The notes under the pieces were generated by a model. The model did not search any database. It saw only the letters and a program-made list of their open reading frames with translations, and had not been told where the DNA came from. From assembly GCF_000002235.5 (NCBI RefSeq), contig NW_022145612.1, positions 14,686,809 to 14,750,808 on the forward strand: a stretch of DNA of 64,000 nucleotides. The letters are read 5' to 3'. Shown here piece after piece: positions 35,801-44,100 of the stretch (positions are counted from its first letter, which is position 1; each line of letters opens with the position of its first letter). The translations under genes and the position numbers were made by a program. The DNA comes from Strongylocentrotus purpuratus. Its lineage: Eukaryota; Echinodermata; Echinoidea; Camarodonta; Strongylocentrotidae.

Positions 35801-38603
35801 GGTTGGACTTTAGCAAATTGTTTCCAGTGTTAATTTTCATCGGTGTGCCTTGTGAATAACAACAGTTGGATTTTATTGTTAGACGAAACTCCTTCATATA
35901 AAGACATATGAAGGCAGCCACAATCTACAACGCGATTAATTTGTCATTGTGCTCAAAGGATTACATAGAATCAAATGGCATAGCTCATACAATGTTAGAA
36001 AAAGTAAGATACGCCATCAACAGAATATAGGACCACTAGAAGTAAAATAAATATGTAAATTTAGCCTTTGCCCTTCAACAGTTATTGTTCATGTATCAAC
36101 TGGACAAAGTGTTTTCACACAAGATGGATTTTCCAGATGAGATTAAGGTAAAACGTAGACTTATTATTCGAATTAGTTGTAAAAAATATCATCTCATAGC
36201 TTAGCTATTTGACATGCTTAAACAGACTACAATTAAAGCCCAGCAAGGAGTTAAAGGTATGCAGTAAAAAGATAAATAATACTAGCTATGAAATGGCAAA
36301 TTAGCTAGCTCAAATCTAATTGCCATTCATCAATTGAAATGCCAAATCAATTGATGAAGCTTATTGGTGTTAATCGTTTATTTATATGAAAGTACTTAAT
36401 AACTCGCCGGTTATTATAACTGCTCGAATCCCTTTAAGGTATGCATGTACCTCAGTTGGTCAGGAAGTTGGTTCCACAAGACAGGCGAAGCCGTTGAAAA
36501 AGCACGAGAACCATACGTTTGGGTTGATGTGGTAGGGACAGTCAGGGAATTCTTTGTTGAGGAGCTGATATTTCTACCGAGTATTAAGAAGAAATCGAAT
36601 TAAGAAGATAATTATAAAGTTGTGGATTTGTGAATCATTACCTTGTGCCACAACATAAGAACTTTATAAACAATTCTTTCTTTTCAGGTAACCAATGAAG
36701 GCGAGTCAACATGGGTGTTACTGCATGGATCTCTCCCCCTTGCTCGTGCAAGTGGCAAGTGGCAAGTGCCAATTAGTGTCTTGTTAGAGCCAGACAGGGA
36801 TTCGAACTCAAAGCTTTTAACTGAAAGTCAAAATAAACGAAACATGATACCAGGTACGTATTACAACTGGATTGATTGATTGATTTTTGATTGATTTTTA
36901 TTCGACAAGCTTCCAACATACAACAATATACAATAATAACAGATCAAAAAAAGTCAGCTTGAACAGGATAACCCACGAAAGCTCGAGAGCTTATTTCCAG
37001 TGGGGTCCCTTACAGACATGTATAAAATTAATAAGTTAAAATAGTAATATTTACAGACAGATAAGAAAATTAAAAGAACTACATGTACTTATTAAAGATA
37101 ATAATAATAATGACAACATTAAACTGATGATAGAAATAATATTAAGTACAAGAAGAAAAAGAAGAAGGAGAAGAAGAAAAAGAGGAGAAGGAAGAAGAGG
37201 AAAATAATGATGAATTTGTAGAATTTCTATAACGTACGAAAACATAAGTATATACAACATGAAAAAGTATGAACCGACAGAAGAATAAAAATTTCAATCA
37301 TATAACATGTCATTCACTTCTCTTCTCTGACTGTCAAGTATTAGGTATTCCTTTAATTTCCTCTTAAAATGATCATAGTTTCCTATTTCTTTTACACCAT
37401 TGGGAAGGGAATTCCAATGTTTTATGGCATTGTAATAAAACGAATTTCCAATACTACCTACTCTTTCAGGTAAGTTAAAGTTGAATCGTCTATTTCTTGT
37501 ATTATAATCATGTACGTCAGTAACAAGATCGAAGTTGGATCGAATATAATGATTCGACCTAGTATGATATATTTTATGCACATGATGCAATACGAGTTGT
37601 TTTGATCTTTGGTCGACTTCAAGAAAACCAGCTTTAGAAAGTTCGCTGTAGCCAACTGGGGGAATTGTGCCAATAGGACAAGAAAGAGCCTTGCGTGGGT
37701 TCGAATCTTCAACATTCAATAATATTGACAGACAAGTGAATACCACATCAGTTCCACGATTCAAAATTTAGATTGTCACTGATTAAGACAACAGTTTTGT
37801 TTAAAGTTTTTAATATCTCCTGTGCTTACCTTCTAGTTGAGTTACCTCCACCATGTGCAAGAACATCGCATTGGTCGGAGGATCCCCTATCGGTCCCAGA
37901 GGCGACTCGACAGTCACCAGATCCCCAATCGCATCCTTCACAGAGATCCTTGCGATGAGGTGGACCGTGCCCTCCCGAGCTGGCATCATCATGGTTGGAG
38001 AGGGGCTCCCCTCTCATCTGTCGCTCTAATCTGATATACAAAGGGTAAACAAGCGACACTTTGCACGTATAGGCCTACAGGATGAATAAAAAATTCCCCA
38101 TAATATAGAAGATCTCCGATGTGCTCCGAATTTAGCTACTCGTGGGAAATTTTAATTTGAAATGTTTACAAATTTCAGGTGATATATGGAAATTCATAAT
38201 ACGATGTGTACTAATAATTTGTTCAAAAGTCAGATTGTCTAGAATTTTTTATCAGGTGTAAGGGAAAAGAAGAATCTTACCTGTCCAGCATGTAGTTGAC
38301 CATTCTTTTATATTCATCCTCCTTGAAGGTCATCTCCACTTCATGATCGCAATTCTGGCATTTTTGCTGCCAGACTTTGACTGTCAAGTTGTTCAGGTCG
38401 ATTTTTGCCGAAGCCTGGTGACTTGTCCACTTTCTTGAACACCAACGGCATTTTGCACGCCCATCTCCTCTTATCGTCCGAGAAGAAAACTTCGATGGAA
38501 TGCCTGCATTGAGGCTAGATCTACTTGACATCTCTTGACTCAAGACCACAACTGGCATATCCTGCTTCGGCTTGGTACAATGTTGCATCTGGCGACGCCC
38601 CAT
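26871..38603 (-). CDS. 3CxxC zinc-finger, RTP-like tail-anchored protein, copy B
   Basis: This is the tandem paralogue of copy A. The coding exons 38603-38281, 38030-37830 and 27036-26871 have the same phases and GTAAG donors and give 229 aa. The zinc ligands are preserved: C52/C55 (CRWC), C82/C85 (CQNC), C138/C141 and C148 (LCEGCDWGSGDC). A Gly/Ser/Asn linker precedes a hydrophobic segment at about 193-214, and the protein stops early at NEEEEQ, without the basic extension of copy A. The start MGRRQM lacks the Ser of a myristoylation signal, and the first 25 residues align with copy A only at DNA level with small indels. Intron 2 is 10.8 kb because a Bel-Pao retrotransposon (opposite strand) and a non-LTR fragment sit in it. 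The frame is open, so the gene may still work if the intron is spliced. A non-coding first exon probably ends at 40484. Confidence 0.82.
27127..28270 (+). repeat. 5' LTR of the Bel-Pao element
   Basis: Begins with a near-terminal inverted repeat, CACTACATC-AG-GATGTAGTG, and carries an AATAAA poly(A) signal at 28134-28139, about 130 bp before its end. The transcription start was not determined. Confidence 0.93.
28271..28450 (+). other. Bel-Pao untranslated leader with repeated hairpins
   Basis: The 180-nt leader contains the same 20-nt hairpin, GTTATTCGA-AG-TCGAATAAC, at 28287-28306 and 28354-28373, inside a loose repeat of 'caatcgaag' and 'gaataac' words. I see no TGG-starting primer-binding site right after the LTR, so the priming tRNA is unknown. 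Confidence 0.7.
28451..34168 (+). CDS. Bel-Pao gag-pol polyprotein, 1905 aa
   Basis: A single uninterrupted frame. In order: a charged coiled-coil-like N-terminus (about 60-125); a Gag region of the DUF1759 type (about 200-370, starting LPKLEIPIFSGDP); two zinc knuckles (C447-x2-C-x4-H-x3-C and from C480 C-x2-C-x5-H-x4-C); a retropepsin-like protease whose active-site strand reads AILDDQSN (D568) rather than D-S/T-G; a reverse transcriptase with RVVFDCSA and YVDD at 999-1002; an RNase H-like domain (HFSDAS, D1181; FWTDSK); an H2C2 integrase zinc-binding module; an integrase core with D1594, D1656 and E1709; and a C-terminal DUF5641 module (WPLARV, VRKVKLL). A 24-residue tandem duplication rich in Arg/Gly/Asp (GEARPR.YEGDRSNR twice) precedes the knuckles. 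All catalytic residues of RT and integrase look intact, so the copy could be active. Confidence 0.95.
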   Translation: MPLSEPALRREATIERTSRSKARSLAGVKFIKSDVEAEQCDAVITKATSVASSRMSRESVRLTEAFQAELAVMDQEDRLDALKAEREHAIYMRAVQKEERKLRKVKLRKETAARIAELEGDEESDGSEAAIEHITLPKEQPGDSVHRFFKSQQDVTIGTATPPLDGTSSQTGFEKMAESMTDMAKAIMQQNMTTQRLAVASQLPKLEIPIFSGDPLRYRLWKNAFSNLVDSKPLDGATKLSYLNSYVAGEPRKVVEHYILLGTDEAYFQATELLQKRYGSGSIISTAFSKKLSSWPRIFDKDPGGLRQFSDFLEQVVSAKSTESSLGILDYPQENIKMLNKLPLHLERSWRDEVNKWQTRGLGNYPPFEVFAEFVSRAANKANIPELEGLRSGEARPRQYEGDRSNRSGEARPRRYEGDRSNRNQPRGKTFATNVSSKTNVGEYSSCPYCGREHHLDDCHEFTKKLLHERKGFFFQKNLCMGCGVADSHQVKDCTQRKVCKVCEGRHLACLHRPRNNQRRPHEEGSSKCTNVCSLPDQDGQEHCMIVPVWVRCKDEPSREFLHYAILDDQSNVGFVSDELCEQLGVQGTSTTLRLTTMHATANVKSMKVNGLQVLDFNRENEIDLPPCFSRDSVPASRSQIPKIEVLKEWPHLEPVAHELMPYNRSVKVSLLIGNNCSRAIRPREVIAGGEDDPYAMKTALGWGVVGKVCQTSVQDDGVLICNRISAIERHPKFAYASKAKEILDTEKIIQILEQDFKDSGANGEPYSVEETRFMEILESGIRRRDDGHYEMPLPLKSANPNLPFNKPLAMKRWKQLSGRLRKNPKFCEDYRAFMDDVIQNYAERVPADRLQIQDRVNYIPHTGVYHPRKPNKIRVVFDCSATYQGVSLNDMLLQGPNTMNSLLGVLCRFRKEAVAVAADVKSMFHQFYAAAEDRDLLRFLWWEDGNPENAVVEYRMKVHLFGAASSPGVATFGLRRAADDGEEEYGAPAANYIRTDFYVDDGLRSEPDVASAIQLLKNSQAICAKAGLTLHKIVSNEREVQESFTKKEGLTDKKELGLARSPSTLERVLGVVWCIKNDVFNFKIELKERPFTRRGVLSTVSSFYDPCGFLSPVMLRGKQILQELCRSKLDWDSPIPEDLRPRWERWLQEVLELENLQIPRCYKPRDFGEIKAVELHHFSDASQEGYGQCSYIRLVNTQDKVHCSFVIGKSRVTPLKQVSIPRLELTAATVSARMSGFLNQELKYDSFKEFFWTDSKVVLGYIQNEARRFHVYVANRIQMIRDLTDPDMWRYVDTSENPADDASRGLSAKQLTQDSRWLRGPEFLWTDGIFEVNPTRPPVQLEESDPELKRATALKTGARDEKESHFETSRLDSFSNWHRAKKAVARCIQLKGKLQSKAVKISSSSPDAERPSFKESLSLGELQSAERVILKSVQAEHFLEEMQALRNLEATGEVTDRQATRARNAELKKTSCLYRLDPFLDEYGIIRVGGRIDRANISREIRHPIILPRKCHVTRLLIDDCHSRVNHMGRGLTHNELRQRGYWVIGGSSAVSQFISQCVTCRKLRGPLVQQKMSELPRERVEPSAPFTYCAVDYFGPFLLKEKRSEVKRYGVLFTCMSSRSIHLETANSLSSSSFINALRRFMNRRGTVRQLRSDQGTTFIGARNELKQALQEMDQKHVQEYLLENGVEWIPFKFNVPHSSHMGGVWERQIQTVRRALDTLLAKAGSQLDDESFRTFMTEAECIVNSRPLTTNNLSDAEAPEPLCPLHLLTMKPKVILPPPGNFQGEDKYSRKWWRRVQYLANEFWLRWRREYLQQLQPRQKWTRTQRDLAIGDVVIAKETEDVRLQWPLARVAEVFPSQDGRVRKVKLLMADGALDSNGKRLKKPCYLDRPVHKLVLLLPVEA
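34169..34778 (+). other. Bel-Pao 3' untranslated region and polypurine tract
   Basis: This is 610 nt without an open frame, so no env gene. A short purine run, AAAGGAG at 34769-34775, just before the 3' LTR is the likely plus-strand primer site. Confidence 0.6.
34779..35922 (+). repeat. 3' LTR of the Bel-Pao element
   Basis: Same length as the 5' LTR (offset exactly 7652) and identical to it wherever compared by eye. Followed by the target duplication ATCTA at 35923-35927. Confidence 0.95.
36455..36720 (-). pseudogene. Decayed reverse-transcriptase C-terminus fragment
   Basis: On the minus strand, scattered frames spell the usual end of a non-LTR reverse transcriptase: a 'RLHWLP' block near 36690, then words equivalent to 'KVLMLWHK' and, near 36490-36540, 'YGSRAFSTASPVLWNQLP'. 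Several frameshifts interrupt it. Copy A does not show it at the matching position, so the insertion is probably copy-B specific but old enough to have decayed. Confidence 0.5.
36871..37652 (-). mobile_element. 5'-truncated non-LTR retrotransposon with (AATC)n tail
   Basis: A minus-strand frame ending at 37294 encodes a reverse-transcriptase C-terminus (HDYNTRNRRFNF, AIKHWNSLPNGVKE, HFKRKLKEYLI). The 3' end carries 'cttgtcgaataaaaatcaat' and a short (ATCA)n tail. A 7-bp duplication, CAACTGG, flanks it (36864-36870 and 37653-37659). Copy A has the empty site at about 18672-18680 ('gtacaactggctgggat'). The catalytic domain is missing. Confidence 0.82.
37660..37785 (-). mobile_element. tRNA-headed SINE, orthologous to 18650-18800
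   Basis: On the minus strand a B-box-like 'agattcgaacccacgc' follows 'gtggaactgatgtggtattc'. Position and flanks ('caatctaaattttgaa') match copy A. Confidence 0.55.
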
Positions 38604-38632
38604 TATAAAGCTTAAACTATAAGCAAATAATA

Positions 38633-38860
38633 AATGAATGAATGAATGAATGAATGAATGAACAAATAAATGAATGAATAAATTTCCATTAATAAATAAC
38701 TAAATGCATACAAACATAATACATAATTTAATATCAAATGAATGTATGATTTGATTACTAAGCAAAGAAATAAATGAATACATCAATAATCAATCAATCA
38801 AATGAATTAAAACAATATGAATGAATGAAAAAATGAATGAATGAAAAAATGGGGGGGGGG
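38633..38860. repeat. (AATG)n / (AAAT)n simple-repeat region
   Basis: GAATGAAT runs at 38633-38680 and again near 38818-38850. The shorter counterpart in copy A lies at 21277-21300, directly upstream of the start-codon exon in both genes. Confidence 0.9.
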
Positions 38861-40260
38861 GGGTAGGCACCAACAAAAAAGGCACCTCAGAGCGAAAATA
38901 TAATTTGTTTAGACATTGCTATATACCCCTACATTGTGATTACAATTTATCAGGGATGATTTTAATATTTGTTTCTCTTTATACACCATACAAAAGATAT
39001 TGCTTTAGCATTTTTGCGGTTGGGTTTAATTGTCTAAAATATTGTTTGCGAGCGAGCGAAGCGAGCGAGGAAAATTTTCAAGATGTGTGAGGTGCGAAAA
39101 ATTACATCTTATAAAGAGGAAAAAACCCAATCCTAATGGATTTATAAGCACATTCTCATAACAGAAGACTGAAAAGACCTTTGATATGTAACATAAGTAT
39201 ATCATCTATAGAGAGGCGTGCGAGCGTAGTGAGCGAGCCTTGGTAAAAATTGCTCTTAGCCGCTTGAAATTAGCTAGGGCGCATTTAATGATGAGAGAAA
39301 AAGGGGACATCAGGAAAGAAAAGGAGCATGTGCCAAAGTACAAAAAGTAATTATCAGAGGTGAAAATGAGGCACTTCTTACACCCTCAAAAAGAGGGATG
39401 AAAAAAGTCAGTCGTGAAAATAGGAAATGGGCATTTGTCGACGGAAAAGGGGCCCCATCAGATTGTGATGGTATTTATAAGATATTATTATATACTTGTT
39501 AAAAGGGAACTTATCAGAGGTGAACAGAGGCACTTATCGCACCTGAAAAGGGGCAATGACCAAATATGAAAAGGGGCACTTATGTGAATGAAAAAGGGGC
39601 ACTTGTAATAAAGGGAAATGTGCATTAGTTAAAAGAAAATGGGCACCGATCAGATTTCAAAGGGGCATTTATCGGAGGTGAAGGGGTCGCTTATCTGAAG
39701 TGAAAAGGAGTAACTTTTCGTTCCTGAAAAGGGTCATTTACAGGAGAAGGGGCACTTAATATGAGAAGGGGTCTTTTTTAATGGGGTACTTACATGCTTA
39801 TCCGAGTTTAAATGGGGGTAGTAATTTAAAGGGCATGGGGCACTTCTTACAAAGGAAAAGGGGCATTTGCCAAAGTAAAAGAGGCACGTACCTCTCAGAT
39901 TTAAATAGGACAATTATCAGAGGTGAAGGGGGCACTTGTCAAAAGTAAAAAGAGGCACTTCTCGTTTCTAACTAGGGGCACTTAGGCCTACTAGAGATTA
40001 AAAAGGGCACTTTTGAGAATGGAAAATGGACACTAATTATTGCAAAAGAAAATGGGAACTTGTCAAAGGAAAAGGAGTACGTGTCCAAATAAAAGGGGCA
40101 CTTATCAGAGTTGAAAAGGGGAAGGGGCTCTTTTAAAAATTAAAAGGGGCATTATTCCTATGTAAAAAAGGTCACTTCTTAAAAAGTTAAAGGGGCACTT
40201 TTCGGGTGCTTGAAAAAGTGGGGGCAATTTCCCCCCCCCCCCCGGGAGGGCCGCCTCTGC
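38850..40260 (+). repeat. G-rich degenerate minisatellite in copy B 5' intron
   Basis: It starts with a G run (38850-38863) and ends with a C run (40230-40243). Between them the core 'aaaaggggcacttatcagag' and relatives recur some 25-30 times at 20-45-bp spacing (for example 39595, 39905, 40094, 40190). Near 39051 lies a GAGCGAGCGAAGCGAGCGAG block. Copy A lacks it. Confidence 0.8.
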
Positions 40261-40483
40261 ATAAATACGTTCTGAGCAGTGACCCCATGGGAGATGGCAC
40301 TAAGGGAAGAAAAAAGAAATTCATATTTGTGTACAATTAAGACAAACGTGACACGGGAGAGTTGTACAAAAGAGTCATTTCAAACATTACTAGAGTGCAG
40401 ATATGAGCGAGGAATTATAACAATGACTAGACTAGACGCTGGAGGAAAAATAGTAAGTAATCGTAGATCTATAGTAAACTTAC

Positions 40484-40640
40484 CATTAGATAAGAGCAGA
40501 AAGGCCTAGAGGTCTATACGATCATTTTTTTGTGGAAAATTCGATATGATCACATGCGGAACACTGTTAATACCGAATCACTCCGGGGCATAGTCGTAGC
40601 TATATAGCTCTAGGGCGTAAGCTCCTTCCTTGAACAACAA
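40484..40640 (-). promoter_or_regulatory. Conserved upstream exon and promoter-side segment of copy B
   Basis: Counterpart of 24241-24430: 'tctaatg' plus a GTAAGT donor at 40483, then conserved 'aacactgtt', 'gaatcactccgggg' and 'tagctc' words. Similarity to copy A fades beyond about 40640, taken as the right edge of the duplication. Confidence 0.55.
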
Positions 40641-41149
40641 ATCTTACGAATTACAAAAAGCAAGTGCAACAACAAACTATTATACAATATTACGTATAAT
40701 GTATAAGCGCATTGCGCTACATGGCGCGTGGCTAGGTAACAGAATTATATCATATTGTTACATCATAGACCGTGGTTGTATTGTTGGATTGTAAACTTCT
40801 CCATTACCCCAATGTGGGGGACATGAGAATAAATTGTCGTTGTCATTATCATTGTGATTGGCAGCGGTATTTATCCAAGTGGAGATTGACATGAAATGAT
40901 TTTAATTAATTTTAACATGGTCATTCAATTTCGCACGAACTTGAATGAACGCAACGTTAATTCGGATGCTAAGTTTACGAAGTTGGGCGGGAAAACCTAT
41001 AATAATGTTGTGACAGTGCACTTGAAATTACTTTATCAGTCAAGTCATTTGTGTGTGCGATTATAATTATTACGATATAATTAATGACAAAAATTAATGG
41101 AAGCAATTGAAAAAGAAAGTTTACTGGCACCACCCAGCTAACACATAAC
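40641..41149. other. Spacer between the duplication and the satellite array
   Basis: No gene is seen. The segment 'ccccaatgtgggggacatga' followed by AATAAA and 'ttgtcgttgtcattatcatt' at 40790-40855 resembles the 3' end of a non-LTR element on the + strand. Confidence 0.4.
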
Positions 41150-44100
41150 GTTATCATAACATTTTCAAAAGGTCTTGAGAATGTCTTAAAGAGAACATTT
41201 CTTTAAAATGTTATTATAACATTTAAAAAACATTATTGCTATTATGTTAAACATTTTAAAAACATTTTTGTAATGTACCAATTCCGATAATTTTCGGGAC
41301 ATGTTTTTAAAACATCTTTTGAACATTATTGTAGAACGTTTAAAAAAGATCTTACAAAGAGTCCACATGAAATGTTTTTATAATATCATAACAATGTTTT
41401 GAAGGAAGCAAAGAAACGTTTTCACAACATCTTTTAAATGTTATAAATATGATATAACAAAAATATTTTTTAAATGTTGTAAAAATATTGTAATCCTTAC
41501 ATTTAGACGTTGTACAAATGTCACAAAAAACATTTAAAAAATGTTTTTAACAAAACATTTAAAATAACATTTTTTGAATGTTTTTTTAAAATGTTTAAAA
41601 AACATCTTACAAACAGTCCACATGAAATGTTTTTATAATATCATAACAATGTTTTGAAGGAAGCAAAGAAACGTTTTCACAACATCTTTTAAATGTTATA
41701 AATATGATATAACAAAAACATTTTTAAAATGTTGTAAAAATATTGTAATCCTTACATTAAGACGTTGTACAAATGTCACAAAAAACATTTCAAAAATGTT
41801 TTTAACAAAACAATTAAAATAACATTTTTTGAATGTTTTTCAAAATGTTTAAAAAACATCTTACAAACAGTCCACATGTAATGTTTTCGTGATATCATAA
41901 TAATGTTTTCAAAAAAGAAGAGAAACATTTTTACAACATCTTTTAAATGTTATAGATATGATATAACAAAACATTTAAAAAATGTTTTAAAAATATTGTA
42001 ATCCTTACATTAAGACGTTGTACAAATGTCACAAAAAACATTTCAAAAATGTTTTTAACAAAACAATTAAAATAACATTTTTTGAATGTTTTTCAAAATG
42101 TTTAAAAAACATCTTACAAACAGTCCACATGTAATGTTTTCGTGATATCATAATAATGTTTTCAGAAAAGAAGAGAAACGTTTTCACAACATCTTTTAAA
42201 TGTTATAAATATGATATAACAAAAACATTTTTAAAATGTTGTAAAAATATTGTAATCCTCACATTAAGACGTTGTACAAATGTCACAAAAAACATTTCAA
42301 AAACGTTATAAACAAAACAATTAAAATAACATTTTTTGAATGTTTTTCAAAATGTTTAAAAAACATCTTACAAACAGTCCACATGTAATGCTTTCGTGAT
42401 ATCATAATAATGTTTTCAGAAAAGAAGAGAAACGTTTTCACATCATCTTTTAAATGTTATAAATATGATATAACAAAAACATTTTTAAAATGTTGTAAAA
42501 ATATTGTTATCCTTACATTTAGACGTTGTACAAATGTCACAAAAAACATTTAAAAAATGTTTTTAACAACAAATTTAAAATAATATTTTTTGAATGTTTT
42601 TACAAAATGTTTAAAAAACATCTTACATACAGTCCACATGTAATGTTTTCGTGATATCATAATAATGTTTTCAAAAAAGAAGAGAAACGTTTTCACAACA
42701 TCTTTTAAATGTTATAATATGATATAACAAAAAAAAATTAAAAATGTTGTAAAAATATTGTAATCCTTACATTAAGACGTTGTAAAAATGTCACAAAAAA
42801 CATTTCAAAAATGTTTTTAACAAAACTATTAAAATAACATTTTTTGAATGTTTTTCAAAATGTTTAAAAAACATCTTACAAACAGTCCACATGTAATGTT
42901 TTCGTGATATCATAATAATGTTTTCAAAAAAGAAGAGGAACATTTTTACAACATCTTTTAAATGTTATAGATATGATATAACAAAAACATTTAAAAATGT
43001 TTTAAAAATATTGTAATCCTTACATTTAGACGTTGTACAAATGTCATAAAAAACATTTCAAAAATGTTTTTAACAAAACAATTTAAATAACATTTTCTAA
43101 ATGTTTTTCAAAATGTTTAAAAAACATCTTACAAACAGTCCACATGTAATGTTTTCGTGATATCATAATAATGTTTTCCAAAAAGAAGAGAAACGTTTTT
43201 GCAACATCTTTTAAATGTTATAAATATGATATAACAAAAACATTTCAAAAATGTTGTAAAAATATTGTAATCCTTACATTTAGACGTTGTACAAATGTCA
43301 CCAAAAAAAAAATTCAAAAATATTTTTAACAAAACAATTAAAATAACATTTTTTGAATGTTTTGCAAAATGTTTAAAAAAAACATCTTACAAACAGTCCA
43401 CATGTTATGTTTTCGTGATATCAAAATAATGTTTTCAAAAAAGAAGAGAAACGTTTCTACAACATCTTTTAAATGTTATTGATATGATATAACAAAAACA
43501 TTTTTAAAATGTTGTAAAGATATTGTAATCCTTACATTAAGACGTCTTACAAATGTCACAAAAAACATTTCAAAAATGTTTTTAACAAAACTATTAAAAT
43601 AACATTTTTTGAATGTTTTTCAAAATGTTTAAAAAACATCTTACAAACAGTCCACATGTAATGTTTTCGTGATATCATAAGAATGTTTTCAAACAAGAAG
43701 AGAAACGTTTTTACAACATCTTTTAAATGTAATTGATATGATATAAAAAGAACATTTTAAGAATGTTGTTAAAATATTGTAATTCTTACATTTAGACGTC
43801 TTACAAATGTCACAAAAAACATTTCAAAAATGTTTTTAACAAAACAATTAAAATAACATGTTTTTAATGTTTTTCAAAATGTTTAAAAAACATCTTACAT
43901 ACAGTCCACATGTAATGTTTTCGTGATATCATAATAATGTTTTCAAAAAAGAAGAGAAACGTTTTTCTAACATCTTTAAAATGTCATTGATATGACATAA
44001 GCAGAACATTTTAAGAAATGTTGTTAAAATATTGTAATCCTTACATTAAGACATTGTACAAATGTCACAAAAAAACATTTCAAAAATGTTTTAAACAAAA

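Larger units (their letters stand above)
27127..35922 (+). mobile_element. Complete Bel-Pao LTR retrotransposon, 8796 bp
   Basis: Two 1144-bp LTRs (TG...CA ends) bracket one long gag-pol frame. A 5-bp target duplication ATCTA lies at 27122-27126 and 35923-35927. Copy A shows the unoccupied site: 'aagtatctaaaacgcgatta' at 16850-16869 corresponds to 'aagtatcta' plus 'caacgcgatta' around the insertion. Reading the LTRs side by side I found no difference, which implies a recent insertion. It lies antisense to the host gene in intron 2 of copy B. There is no envelope-like frame after pol. Confidence 0.95.
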
